Shown one piece after another: positions 38,160 through 47,637 of a stretch of 64,000 nt of DNA. This stretch comes from Paenibacillus sp. CC-CFT747. Its GTDB lineage: Bacteria > Bacillota > Bacilli > Paenibacillales > NBRC-103111. The stretch spans positions 4,091,501 through 4,155,500 of the forward strand of contig CP106741.1 of NCBI GenBank assembly GCA_030323305.1, read 5' to 3'. The translations under genes were made by a program, and so were the position numbers. How positions within the stretch are numbered: the stretch's first letter is position 1; each line of letters begins with the position of its first letter. The notes beneath the pieces were generated by a model. It searched no databases. It was not told the origin of the DNA and worked only from the letters and a program-made list of their open reading frames with translations.

Positions 38160-39404
38160 TTGAATGAAGCGATCCGATTGGAGAATAAGCTGGAGAAATA
38201 TGCCGACCTGCTTATCCGGGTAGGGGTAAACCTTCAGCCCGGCCAAGTGCTGTACATAGAAGCCCCGCTGGAAGCGGTGGAGCTGACCCGTCTTGTGGTC
38301 CGTAAAGCGTATGAGGCCGGGGCGAAATATGTCCAGGTTGCCTGGGACGATGAGGAGGTCACGCGGATTCGGTACGAGTCGGCTGCCGAGGAAGCCCTCT
38401 CGTATTATCCGCGCTGGATCGCTTCCTCCATGGAGCAGCTGGCGGAAGCGGGAGGTGCTCTGCTGAACATCAAGGTGCCGAATCCCGATCTCCTGGAAGG
38501 CGTGGATCCGGCGAAGGTGAAGGCCTCCACGAAGGCGGCCGCAGAGGCTAGACAGAAGTTCCTCCACTATGTGCGAACCAATAAATTTACCTGGTGCCTG
38601 GTGAAGGCCCCGACCCGTGCCTGGGCCGATAAAGTCTTTGCCGAACTGCCCGAGGCGGAACGCATTCCCGCCATGTGGGAGACGATCTTTCAGATGAACC
38701 GGGTGGACCGGGAGGATCCCGTCCAGGCTTGGAGGGAGCACATTCAGACCCTGCATACGGTGTCGGAGAGACTGAATGCGAAGCGGTACCGGAAGCTTCG
38801 GTACCGGGCGCCGGGAACGGATTTGACGCTGGAGCTTCCCGAGGGCCATATCTGGCTCGGGGGCGGGGAATCGAACGAGGACGGCGTCTATTTCGTGGCG
38901 AACATGCCGACGGAGGAGGTCTTTACGATGCCTGCCCGAGGCGGAACGAACGGAACGGTCCGAAGCACGATGCCGCTTAATCTGAACGGCAGCTTGGTGG
39001 AGGACTTCTCGCTTACCTTCCGGGACGGGAGAGTAACCGATTTTACGGCGGGAAAGGGTTATGAGGCCCTGCAGGCCCTTCTCGATACGGATGAAGGAGC
39101 GCAGTACCTTGGCGAAGTCGCTCTCGTGCCCCACGATTCCCCTATTTCCCGGCTGAACCGGATCTTCTACAACACGGGAGTCGACGAGAATGCCTCCTGC
39201 CACCTGGCGCTCGGCAACGCCTATCCGGTCAATCTGGAAGGAGGAACCCGGCTCAGCAAGGAGGAGCTGGCCGCCAGAGGGGCCAACGTCAGCCTGACCC
39301 ATGTCGATTTCATGATCGGCTCGGCCGAGCTCGATATTGATGGAGAGCTGGAGGACGGAACGTGGGAGCCGGTGTTCCGCAAAGGAAATTGGGTGGAGAA
39401 ATAA
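38160..39404 (+). CDS. M29-family (AmpS/PepS) aminopeptidase
   Basis: An intact metallo-aminopeptidase of about 414 residues, family M29, cytosolic, removing N-terminal residues from peptides. Metal ligands of the family appear in MPTEEVFTMPARGG (Glu), YLGEVALVPHDSPIS (Glu), NASCHLALGNAYP (His) and LTHVDFMIGS (His and Asp). I use TTG 38160 because homology to LENKLEKYADLLIRVGVNLQPGQ starts there and a TATACT hexamer (38069-38074) that may be the -10 overlaps the longer ATG 38076 start. If translation starts at 38076 or 38091, the protein carries a non-conserved N-terminal extension. Confidence 0.9.
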   Translation: MNEAIRLENKLEKYADLLIRVGVNLQPGQVLYIEAPLEAVELTRLVVRKAYEAGAKYVQVAWDDEEVTRIRYESAAEEALSYYPRWIASSMEQLAEAGGALLNIKVPNPDLLEGVDPAKVKASTKAAAEARQKFLHYVRTNKFTWCLVKAPTRAWADKVFAELPEAERIPAMWETIFQMNRVDREDPVQAWREHIQTLHTVSERLNAKRYRKLRYRAPGTDLTLELPEGHIWLGGGESNEDGVYFVANMPTEEVFTMPARGGTNGTVRSTMPLNLNGSLVEDFSLTFRDGRVTDFTAGKGYEALQALLDTDEGAQYLGEVALVPHDSPISRLNRIFYNTGVDENASCHLALGNAYPVNLEGGTRLSKEELAARGANVSLTHVDFMIGSAELDIDGELEDGTWEPVFRKGNWVEK

Positions 39405-39637
39405 GGCGGCTTTTAGCGGAAAAAAGACCGGTTTCCCTGACAGCGTTCAACAATCTTTCCCGGCCGCATGCCTTATACTGGGGCTTACCCTCCAAATGAC
39501 CGGAGGAGGCAGCGAACCCCGTGCCGCACGGCGCTGCACCATAAGCCTGACCCGCCTAAGCGTACAAGCGCTTTGAACGAAGGGAGGCAGAGGGAGCGAT
39601 CGTTATCAAAACCATAAACTTTCCGTACGAGGATTAT

Positions 39638-39823
39638 TTGCTGGACTCCGAGAAAGAAGAAATCGTCTGGATTCAAGGAAAAGCGTTCGTCGTCAAACCG
39701 GCCACCGCCGATGATATGGAGAGGATCGGAAAGGGCTTCTTCGCCATGATGGAGCCGGAGCCGGCTCCTTTCCAGGACAACCGGGCCCTCGTCCGCCTGG
39801 GTCCGGCCAAGCTGGTCCGCTAG
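39638..39823 (+). CDS. Small hypothetical protein
   Basis: A 61-residue soluble protein from TTG 39638, with no recognised family. The same frame is open upstream to about 39599 and reads IKTINFPYEDYLLDSE, which looks coding and sits better behind GAAGGGAGG, but it offers no ATG, GTG or TTG start. Either an unusual start or a lost base is possible. The sequence is acidic-amphipathic, with VWIQGKAFVVKPATADDMERI in the centre and MMEPEPAPF. A terminator lies 113 bp downstream. Confidence 0.5.
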   Translation: MLDSEKEEIVWIQGKAFVVKPATADDMERIGKGFFAMMEPEPAPFQDNRALVRLGPAKLVR

Positions 39824-39935
39824 CCCGCACTTGCTGGGGCTTTATGCAGCTCTTGCCGTGACACCATGGTAACCACCGTCATACGACGTTTAAAAATCGC
39901 GGTGTTTCTGTTTCAAGAAAATACGATAAACCGAG

Positions 39936-39982
39936 CTGCCCATTTCCGAAAGAACGTTTTTTCGGAAGTGGACAGTTTTTTT
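39936..39982 (+). terminator. Terminator after small hypothetical gene
   Basis: A 16-bp stem with one mismatch and one G-U pair (arms near 39936-39951 and 39959-39975) is followed by seven T residues. Confidence 0.8.
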
Positions 39983-39983
39983 C

Positions 39984-40013
39984 AACAAAAAAAGCCGCAT
40001 CGGGGCGGCTTTT
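39984..40013 (-). terminator. Terminator after winged-helix gene
   Basis: A 9-bp stem, AAAAGCCGC (39990-39998) with GCGGCTTTT (40005-40013). On the minus strand the hairpin is followed by a run of T residues. Confidence 0.85.
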
Positions 40014-40042
40014 ACGGATAGGGGAGGATGAGAGAAGAACGG

Positions 40043-40276
40043 TTAAGCCTCCTCAATCACTTCTTCGCTTTTGATCAAACCTTTGTGAAGCAGCAGAAAC
40101 ATGGCGGCTCTAACCTGCATGGCGGACATGCCGACGGCCTTGGCGATCTGGTTGATGTCTGTCTTGTCCAGCTCTTCGTTCTCCGCCTGCAAGCAGTCGT
40201 AAACCAATCTCTCGGACGAGCTTAACGCGCTGGGCTTGCTGGAAGAGACGAAGGAGCTGATCGGCTTTCTCTCCAT
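40043..40276 (-). CDS. Small winged-helix DNA-binding-like protein
   Basis: A 77-residue protein. A central region (SSSERLVYDCLQAENEELDK, then TDINQIAKAVGMSAMQVRAA and MFLLLHKGLI) fits a winged helix-turn-helix of the MarR/ArsR kind with little else attached. ATG 40276 is preferred over the longer start at 40306 because GGAGGG precedes it at about nine bases. It could be a stand-alone regulator. No target is evident; the divergent LtaS-like gene is the nearest candidate. A terminator follows its stop. Confidence 0.65.
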   Translation of the reverse strand: MERKPISSFVSSSKPSALSSSERLVYDCLQAENEELDKTDINQIAKAVGMSAMQVRAAMFLLLHKGLIKSEEVIEEA

Positions 40277-40492
40277 GAAAGCAATCCCTCCATGTCGTTT
40301 CCTCAAGTTAACTACATATTACCCTATTATCCTCCTAAATGAAACACTGCTCGGAAAGCTGGTTTCCCCGCAGAGAATAGCCGCAAGGGCCATAACCGTG
40401 TTACACTGGCTGTAACCCGCAGCAAGCCGGAGGAGACCCTTTTCCCGAAGAACGCTGCCGGCCGAAGGATCAGGAACTTGGAGGATTCGTAA

Positions 40493-42648
40493 ATGAAAGG
40501 CCTGCGTCCCGTTTCCCTTTTTCCGTTACTTAAGCATCTGCGAACTTGGCGCTCTGTTCTGCCCCGGCTCGGGGCCGCAGCGGTTTATTTGGTGTTCCCG
40601 GCTGTTCTTGTCGCGGTGCTGGAAGGAGCCGCGCGTTCCTCGTTTCCGGCTGCCTGGGCCTGGATGCTCGAACGGCCGAACGAATGGTGGATGAATTATT
40701 TCGCGGCTCTCGGACTATCCCTTCTGCTTGCCGGAGCGGTGGGCCGCACCCGGCTTGCCTTTGCCGCTCTGCTGCTGGCGGCGGGGACCGCCGGCTTCAT
40801 AAGCGCGGTAACCCGGAACCGGACGGGGGCTCCTTTATCCCTGTGGACCTGGTTTCTTCCCCAGGAAGGCCGGGATCCCTTCCTCCCGCTCAATCCGCCT
40901 CTGCACCGCGGGCTTCTCCTCACCGCTGCCCTAGCCGCGGGAGCCATCCTCCTCTTGCTGCTAGTACGAATAAAGCCGCTTTCTGGGATAGGACGCTTCC
41001 TGGGAGCGGTGGCCGGACTGGTGCTGGTCACCAGCGTATGGCTGGGGATTCCTTTTCCCTCCGGATGGAATTCCCGGTCTTCCCGTACTATTACGAAACG
41101 GATTTTCAGGCAACCCGCAACGGGCTGCTTTATTCGTGGGGAGATTCGGTTGAATTTCTTAAGCGCTTCCGGCCCTCCGGCTCAAGTCCCGCGGAAATCC
41201 GGAAATTGGTGAAGGCCGTCGCGCCAGGGGAGAAGGAACGGGCATCGGCCGGAACCCCCTATGGCCGGAAGGGACGAAGCCTAATGTCATCGTCCTCCTC
41301 TCGGAGAGCTTCTGGGATCCGACGCTGCTTCCGAAGGTCCGATTCAGCGAGGACCCGATTCCCTACTTTCATTCCCTGATGAACGGCTATCCTTCGGGAT
41401 GGATCCTTTCCCCCAATTCGGAGGAACGACTGCGAACGTGGAATTCGAGGTGCTGACGGGGAACTCCGTCCGGTTTCTGCCCGACAGTACGGTAGCCTAT
41501 ATCAGCCATGTTAACCGGCCCGTGGATTCCCTTGCCTCCATTTATTCCCGCAAGGGCTATACGGCGACGGCGGTCAACCCGTTCTACAACTGGTTCTTCA
41601 ACTCCCGCAACGTGTACCGCCATCTCGGGTTCTCCCGCTTCGTTCCGAGCGAGTACATGGACCAGGAGTTTCACGGTCCCTTCCTGAAGGACAGCCAGGT
41701 GATGGATACGATCATCCGGGCGACGGAGGAGTCGCCGGGGCCGGATTTTGTTTTTGCCAATACGATGGAGAATCATGGACCTTATAAAGATAAATTTTAC
41801 CGGACGGAGATCGAGGTAAGCGGTGAGGTCAGTGAGGAGTCGCTGGCCATTCTCCGAAATTATGCCGAAGGGGAGCGAGCTTTCGACCAGGCTTTGAAGA
41901 AGCTGACCGATCACTACCGGGAATCCGCGGAGCCCACAGTGATCCTCTGCTTCGGTGACCATATGGCTCAGCTCGGGAATGCCTACAAGGTCTACCGGGA
42001 TACCGGTTATATTACCGGGGCCGAGGATCCGTCTTATATGGAGAAGATGCACTACACCCCCTTCGTCATCTGGAGCAATGCGGCCGCTCCCGGCAAGGAC
42101 AGCCTGCGGATGAACGCGAGCTTCCTCGGAGTCTATCTGCTTCATTATCTCGGAACGCCCGGCACTTACTACACCGATTATCTCTATGAGCTCTACCGCC
42201 GGCTGCCCCTGTTCGCCCCCGCTCGCTGCGAAAGGATCATCCGATCGACGAAGCGGAGCTGCTCGATTACCGGAGGCTGCAAGACGATATTCTGTACGGC
42301 GCTCAAGAGGGCTACCGAGTAACGGGAATACGGGACGCTATCCATGCGCCTTCGTTCTCTCTGGGCTTCGGTGAGCCCCATCTTGCCGCAGCCGTGCTGG
42401 ACGGGAACGGCCGGCTTGAGGTAGCCGGGGAGGGATTATCCGGGGAATCGGCCGTCTGGCTGAACGGGAGGAAGCTGGAGACCCGAAGGGAGAGCAGCCA
42501 AAGGCTCGTGGCCTGGGTTCCGGAGGAGGACCGAAAGAAAGCCGGTCACGGGAAGGTACAGGTACGGATCACCGATCTGAAAAATACTCAGCTCTCGAGA
42601 TCGAACGAGCTTGAAGTAACAGCAAAAGAACCAGCGTCCGCCCCTTGA
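40493..42648 (+). CDS. LtaS-like lipoteichoic acid synthase/sulfatase family protein (four frameshifts)
   Basis: A membrane protein of about 719 residues: four to five N-terminal helices, then an extracellular alkaline-phosphatase-fold domain of the LtaS type, which transfers glycerol-phosphate from phosphatidylglycerol. Active-site features are NVIVLLSESFWDP (metal Glu), FGGTTANVEFEVLTG (catalytic Thr), a TMENHGPY block and LCFGDHMAQLG (Asp-His). A beta-rich C-terminal extension of about 150 residues follows. Four single-base losses near 41060, 41270, 41411 and 42222 split it into five frames. Each shift is in the same direction and together they restore one continuous family-like protein. 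Its own stop lies inside the following terminator stem. Confidence 0.85.
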
Positions 42649-42673
42649 TTCCAGGCAGCGGAGCTGGTTCTTT
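42625..42673. terminator. Terminator overlapping the end of the LtaS-like gene
   Basis: An 11-bp outer stem, AAAGAACCAGC (42625-42635) with GCTGGTTCTTT (42663-42673), plus an inner TCCGC/GCGGA pairing. The stop codon is in the loop. It separates convergent genes. Confidence 0.75.
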
Positions 42674-42706
42674 CTGATTAACGGGGGCCTAAACCGGACC
42701 ACGGGC

Positions 42707-43931
42707 TTAGACCGCTTTCTCCAAGGCCCGTGCCGCTCTGCCGTAAAGGCTGCGCACTTGGATAACCTGCAGGATCCCGGACGCCATCAGCAGGAGGGCG
42801 AAGACGAAGAACATGACTTCCCCGTTGGCTTTCTCCAGCATCCATCCGCCGGCTACCGGTCCGATGGCCCGCCCGATCTGCCAATTCATCCCGTAGATAG
42901 AGAAGTATTGACCTCGTTGTTCTACCGGGGCGATCCGGGCAATGACCTTCTGGATATGAGGACCGAACAGCATCTCACCGATGGTGAACAGGAACTCTAC
43001 GGCGAACAGAAGAATCACGTAAGGGGAGAAGCCGTAGCCAAGGGCGACGAGAGAGAACATTCCGTAGGCAGCCGCGACCACATGATAGGGGAAGCCCTTC
43101 CGTCCGTTTGGCGAGCCAAAGCTGCAGAAGGATGACCGTAAGCCCGTTAAAGGTCAGCATGGCGGCGTAAACGGTTTTGAAATCCAGAAAATGGGTTTGG
43201 AGATGCAGCGGCAGGGTAGATTCCACTTGGGCATAGAGCAGGGACACCGGCAGGGCAAGCACCGTCAAGGTATAGATCGCTTTATGCTCCCCATGCCGGA
43301 ACGCGGCCTTGGCTCGTCCGGTTTCGGGAGCGGCCGACCGGCTGGAGGCGGGCAGGGTTTCGGGAACCTTGATCCAAACGAGAATCAGATAGGCCAGGAC
43401 GGAAAGGGCACAGATCAGGAACACAATCTGGGAGCTCCAGGCAAAAAGCACCACCCCGATCAGCGGGCCGCCTGCCGATCCCACGTTCAGGGCGGTATGC
43501 AGCAGAGCGAACACTTCCGCGCGCTTGTTCTCGGGGACAACGTCGGCGATCTGGGCGTTGGCCGCCGGCATGAAGAGGGCGGCGCCTATTCCGTTCAGGA
43601 TGGAAATGACCGCGTATTCCCATACGCTTTCCGCAAAGATATATCCGCTCAAGGTTACGGTCTGGATCAGCAGGGAAACGATCAGAACGGGCTTGCGCCC
43701 AAACCGGTCGCTTATATTTCCGGCAAAAAGATTCACCAGCAGCCCGCAGAGCGGCTGCAGTCCGATAATGATCATGGGAAGCAGAAGAGACGAGTTCAGC
43801 TTGTCATACAGATAGAGGACAAGGAATGGCCTTACCATGAAATTGGTTAGGGAGGTAAGGATCGTTCCGATCACCCTGATCCATATGGCCGTATCGTAAT
43901 TGTGGTAAAAGGTAGTTAATTTCTTGCGCAT
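42707..43931 (-). CDS. MFS transporter (one frameshift)
   Basis: A major-facilitator-superfamily exporter-like protein of about 407 residues with 12 helices. The signature loop between helices 2 and 3 is GNISDRFGRKPVLI, with a second-half loop at LAKRTEG. GSAGGPLIGVVLFAWSS and PAANAQIADVVPENKRAEVF match multidrug-type members (YqjV/MdtG-like). The frame changes near 43100. Unlike every other break in this window, the offset corresponds to one extra base or two missing ones. The start has GGAGGCTGTC upstream. The substrate is unknown. Confidence 0.85.
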
Positions 43932-44131
43932 GACAGCCTCCTGGTGGTTATAAACGACATAGTCCCATTATATCGGCTCCCCGGGAAGAAAAAGATGCAA
44001 AATAATTAAAACCATTTCATCTTTTTTCGTTTCCGGGGAGGAAACATCTTGACAGAGAGACCGGCCTTTCCTATGCTTAAATAAGCACAAATGAACATAA
44101 AGTGAATACAAATGAGTGGGAGTGGGAAAGG

Positions 44132-44975
44132 ATGAACAACCCTTCAACGGTACGGGGGAACAAGTCACCGGTTCAATGGCAGGCTCATCAGAATTCGAAT
44201 GCCGAGGTGCCCGAGAATACAATGTCTGCACTGGAATATGCCTGGAGCTTGGGAGGAATCCCCGAGCTTGATATCCGGCAGACGGCGGACGGAGTCATCA
44301 TTGGCATTCACGACGCCACCCCGGCGAGAACCGCCTCGGTTCCGGAGGGAATGGAGAACAAGCCGGTAGCCGAAGTCACCTACGCCGAAATGAAAGACTG
44401 GGATACGGGCATTCGTTTCGGGGAAGCGTTCAAGGGAGAGAAGGTTCCGGCCCTTTCCGATATTCTGGAAGTGCTCGCGGCCCATCCGGAACGGGAGCTC
44501 TATCTCGACTTCAAGCAGGTGGACCTGGAGAAGCTGGCGGAGCTCGTAGCGCGTTACGGGGTGGGAAGCCAGATTATTTTCGCCCATAACGATCCGGCCA
44601 ACTGCCGCACCGTCAAGCGGCTCGCTCCCGAAATCCGCACGATGCAGTGGGTATCCGGCGGGGAACCCCGGAAGGGATCGCCAAGGTCGTCAAGGAAGCC
44701 GCCGAATCCGGTTTTGAGGGGTTGGATATTATCCAGATCCATCTGAAGGATGCCGCCTCCGAATCGGCCGATGGCTGGCGCTACGCCGTTCAGCCGGATT
44801 TCCTGCGGGCCACATTGGAAGAAACAGCAGCGGGGGCATTGAGCTCGAGGTGCTCCCTTTCCGGTTTACCACGGAATCGATGCATGCTCTGCTTGATATG
44901 GGAATCCGCCGGTTTGCCATCGACGAGCCGAAGGTGTTCGTCGAGACGCTGCGCAGTTATCCTGGCTTCGCTTAA
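44132..44975 (+). CDS. GDPD-like protein with altered active site (two frameshifts)
   Basis: A TIM-barrel protein of about 281 residues related to glycerophosphodiester phosphodiesterases: VPENTMSALEYAW, PELDIRQTADGVIIGIHD, LYLDFKQVD and a C-terminal MGIRRFAIDEP. The usual first motif HRG is HQN (WQAHQNSNAE), so the catalytic Arg is missing. The Glu-Asp pair and second His remain. It may act on another phosphodiester or be non-hydrolytic. Lost G residues near 44661 and 44832 divide it. ATG 44132 is the best start; GTG 44102 is open but lacks an RBS. It precedes the LacI gene and its palindrome. Confidence 0.75.
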
Positions 44976-44985
44976 TTCCTACCAT

Positions 44986-45022
44986 AAAGCGGTTTTCTCC
45001 AAAAGGGAGAAAGCCGTTTTTA
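44986..45022 (+). terminator. Terminator after GDPD-like gene
   Basis: A stem of about 15 bp including G-U pairs (44986-45000 with 45005-45019), with a short A-rich loop and a T tract. Confidence 0.8.
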
Positions 45023-45030
45023 TTGTGATT

Positions 45031-45048
45031 ATATTTGGGCCCAAATAT
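45031..45048. promoter_or_regulatory. Perfect 18-bp palindrome, probable LacI-type operator O1
   Basis: ATATTTGGGCCCAAATAT is a perfect inverted repeat centred between 45039 and 45040. Its 14-bp core ATTTGGGCCCAAAT recurs at 46361-46374. It lies upstream of the LacI-family gene promoter; a half-site ATTTGGGC also sits inside that promoter spacer (45087-45094). Confidence 0.8.
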
Positions 45049-45080
45049 TATGAACTTTTGGAAAATATCCAGGAAAATGA

Positions 45081-45110
45081 TTGACGATTTGGGCGGCACG
45101 CTGGTAAAAT
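45081..45110 (+). promoter_or_regulatory. Promoter of LacI-family gene
   Basis: TTGACG (45081-45086), an 18-bp spacer starting with the operator half-site ATTTGGGC, and TAAAAT (45105-45110). Confidence 0.75.
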
Positions 45111-45195
45111 GAGGAACAGATAAGGAGGCTCGTGAGCTTCCGGACCGCCATTCAAGATCAGCCTGAACCGTCAGGGATAAAGGAGTTTATGCGCC

Positions 45196-46243
45196 TTGCC
45201 TAAATTGAAGGATATCGCCGAGCATGTGGGAGTTTCCATCTCCACCGTTTCCCGCGTGATCAACAACGATTCAAGCCGCCACATCAACCAGGAGACCAAG
45301 ACCCGCGTCTGGAAGGCGGTAGAGGAGCTGGGCTACGAAACGGCAGGGCTTGGAAAGAAGCAGAACCGCAAGAACGAACGGAATTCGGGCCGGGAAGGCT
45401 TGCAGATCGGGTGCATCGTGTCGGCTCCCAGAACAAATACAACCATCCTTACTTCTCTCCGATTCTGGAAGGGATCGAAAGGAAGCTGACCGAGCAGAAC
45501 AGCTCGCTCGCCTACGTGCTGACGCTGGAGGAAATCCAGGGCGAATCGGCCTTGAGCCGTCTCCTGCAGGAAACGCGGCTGGACGGAATCATTATAATAG
45601 AAGGAATTCCTACCACCCTCTATGAAGAAATCAAGAAAAGCGTGCCTGTCGTCGTCGGAATCGATATTTCGGATTCCACGGTTCCCGTCATCACTTATGA
45701 CCGGGTGCAGGCAGCCAAAACGGCGGTCCGCCATCTGATAGCGGAAGGCCATGAACGTATTGCTTTTATCGGAGGGAACGGACTGACGGGTGAAATGGAG
45801 CGGGAGAAGAGATACCGCGGGTATCGCTATGCGATGGAGGAAGCCGGGCTTGCCGTTGATCCCGAGTGGATTCTCAATACCGGCTGGGATGTAAACGAAA
45901 GCTACCGGCTGATGGCCGAGCGGTTGAGGAAGCCGGGCCGGAACGCCCGACGGCCGTTTTCGCGGCAAGCGACATGCTTGCCATCTCCGCGATGAGAGCG
46001 GCGGCCGAGCAAGGGCTGCGCATTCCGGAGGATATGGCGTTCGTTGGACACGACAATATTGAGGTGTCCCAGTTCACCATGCCTCCGCTGTCTACCGTAC
46101 ACGTGCCGAAGTATGAGATCGGCATGATGGCCGCCAAGGTGCTGATCGACCAATGCGCCGAACGGTCACCTCTCCCATTTAAGCTTGTTATGCCTTTCGA
46201 AATGATTCTCCGTCCTTCTTCGGTAAGGACACCCGATTCTTAA
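45196..46243 (+). CDS. LacI-family transcriptional regulator (two frameshifts)
   Basis: A LacI/GalR-type repressor of 349 residues. The DNA-binding headpiece is PKLKDIAEHVGVSISTVSRV followed by the hinge helix. The periplasmic-binding-protein-like sensor shows LDGIIIIEGIP, VGIDISDSTVPVITYDR, RIAFIGGNG and VFAASDMLAISAMRAA with AFVGHDNIEVSQF and PLSTVHVPKYEIG. The start is TTG 45196 with AAGGAG about ten bases upstream. Lost bases near 45430 (a C) and 45932 (a G) break it. It lies just upstream of the sugar operon and shares its palindrome, so it is the probable repressor of both. Confidence 0.9.
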
Positions 46244-46360
46244 AAGCCGCTCTTCCGGCAGGCGATTCTCCATTCCGAGGATAGCCGTGGGGCAATAGGA
46301 TAACTGCATGCGCTCCATCCGTTAACGGGGAGCGGGTTATCTCTGCGATCTTTGGCCAAA

Positions 46361-46374
46361 ATTTGGGCCCAAAT
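46361..46374. promoter_or_regulatory. Probable LacI-type operator O2 in the sugar operon promoter
   Basis: A perfect 14-bp palindrome ATTTGGGCCCAAAT, identical to the core of O1. It lies between a weak -35 (TTTGGC, 46351-46356) and a TATGTT or TTATAC -10, 23 bp before the oxidoreductase start, where bound repressor would block RNA polymerase. Confidence 0.8.
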
Positions 46375-46396
46375 ATGTTATACAGGAGGTTGAAAG

Positions 46397-47575
46397 ATGG
46401 AGCAAGTCAGGCTGGGGGTTATTGGTTTGGGATGGAGGTCGGGTGTGACGAAGTATTGGCACCAGCCCGATGGAAGATCGCTTGTCGTGGCGGGCTGCGA
46501 TCTGTCCGCCGATAACCGGGAGAAGTACCGTCAGCGGATTAATCCGGATCTGTGGGTGACCTCGGACTACCGGGAGCTGCTGGCGCGCCCGGATGTGGAT
46601 GCCGTCATCGTGCTGACCCCGGATTATTGCCATGAGGAGCATACGATCGCGGCGCTTCAGGCAGGAAAGCATGTTTACAGCGAGAAGCCGCTTGCTATCA
46701 CAACGGCAGGCTGCGACCGGATTTTGGAAGCCTGGCAGGCGTCGGGCAAGCACTTCATGATCGGCTTTAACATGAGGTACATGAGCATGTACCGGACCAT
46801 GAAGGAGATCATTGACGCCGGTGAGATCGGAGAGGTGAAGGCGGTCTGGGTCCGGCACTTTGTAGGGCTTGGAGGCGAGTATTATTACCACAGCTGGCAC
46901 GGCAGCTCCCGGAATACGAACTCGCTGCTTCTGCAGAAGGGCTCCCACGACCTGGATATCATCCACTGGCTGGCCGGCTCGTACACCCGCAAAGTGTCGG
47001 CGTTCGGATCCTTGGATTATTTCGGCGGTGATAAGCCGGATGATCTTACCTGCTCCGTCTGCCCGGACAACACGACCTGCCCGGAAGCGCGCTTTGGCGT
47101 CCTTCAGCGCTGCGCCTTCCGAAAGGAGATCGATGTGGAGGACAACAGCATAGTGATGATGGAAATGGAGAACGGGGTTAAGGCCTCTTACCTTCAATGC
47201 CATTTCACCCCGGATTACCAGCGCAACTACACCGTGATCGGAACGGAAGGAAGATTGGAGAATTCGGAGCCGGAAGGAAAGGTTTACGTGCAGACCCGCA
47301 AATCCGCTTCCTGGAGAAGCCTCTCCGATCAGACCTACGCAATCAAGCAGGAGGAAGGGTCGCATAACGGGGCCGATCCCCGGATCTGCAAGGAATTTAT
47401 CGACTTGGTTCTATACGGCAAGGAGCCTGTGGCTTCTCCGCTGGACGGACGCATGAGTGTGGCGGTAGGCTGTGCGGCAGCCGAATCGATGAGAGCCGGG
47501 GGACGGCTCTTGACGATTGAGCCTTATCGGCGGCTAACCGAAATTTCCTGCGCGACAAATGCCGTCCTGCCTTAG
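46397..47575 (+). CDS. Gfo/Idh/MocA-family oxidoreductase
   Basis: An intact NAD(P)-dependent oxidoreductase of 392 residues. The Rossmann motif is LGVIGLGWRSG, the catalytic-domain entry is VYSEKPLAIT (EKP), and the substrate side has QKGSHDLDIIHWLAG (Asp and His). An inserted cysteine cluster, CX2CX5CX10C near residues 221-241, resembles the CxxC...CPYSA segment found in several relatives and may bind metal. It is the first gene of the operon, with AGGAGG ten bases before ATG 46397. It probably oxidises a sugar or a sugar derivative delivered by the following ABC transporter. Confidence 0.9.
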   Translation: MEQVRLGVIGLGWRSGVTKYWHQPDGRSLVVAGCDLSADNREKYRQRINPDLWVTSDYRELLARPDVDAVIVLTPDYCHEEHTIAALQAGKHVYSEKPLAITTAGCDRILEAWQASGKHFMIGFNMRYMSMYRTMKEIIDAGEIGEVKAVWVRHFVGLGGEYYYHSWHGSSRNTNSLLLQKGSHDLDIIHWLAGSYTRKVSAFGSLDYFGGDKPDDLTCSVCPDNTTCPEARFGVLQRCAFRKEIDVEDNSIVMMEMENGVKASYLQCHFTPDYQRNYTVIGTEGRLENSEPEGKVYVQTRKSASWRSLSDQTYAIKQEEGSHNGADPRICKEFIDLVLYGKEPVASPLDGRMSVAVGCAAAESMRAGGRLLTIEPYRRLTEISCATNAVLP

Positions 47576-47637
47576 CTAGCGGCTATTACGCCATAATCAA
47601 ACCAGATCCAGATAAAGATGGTCAGGAGGGACTAAGG

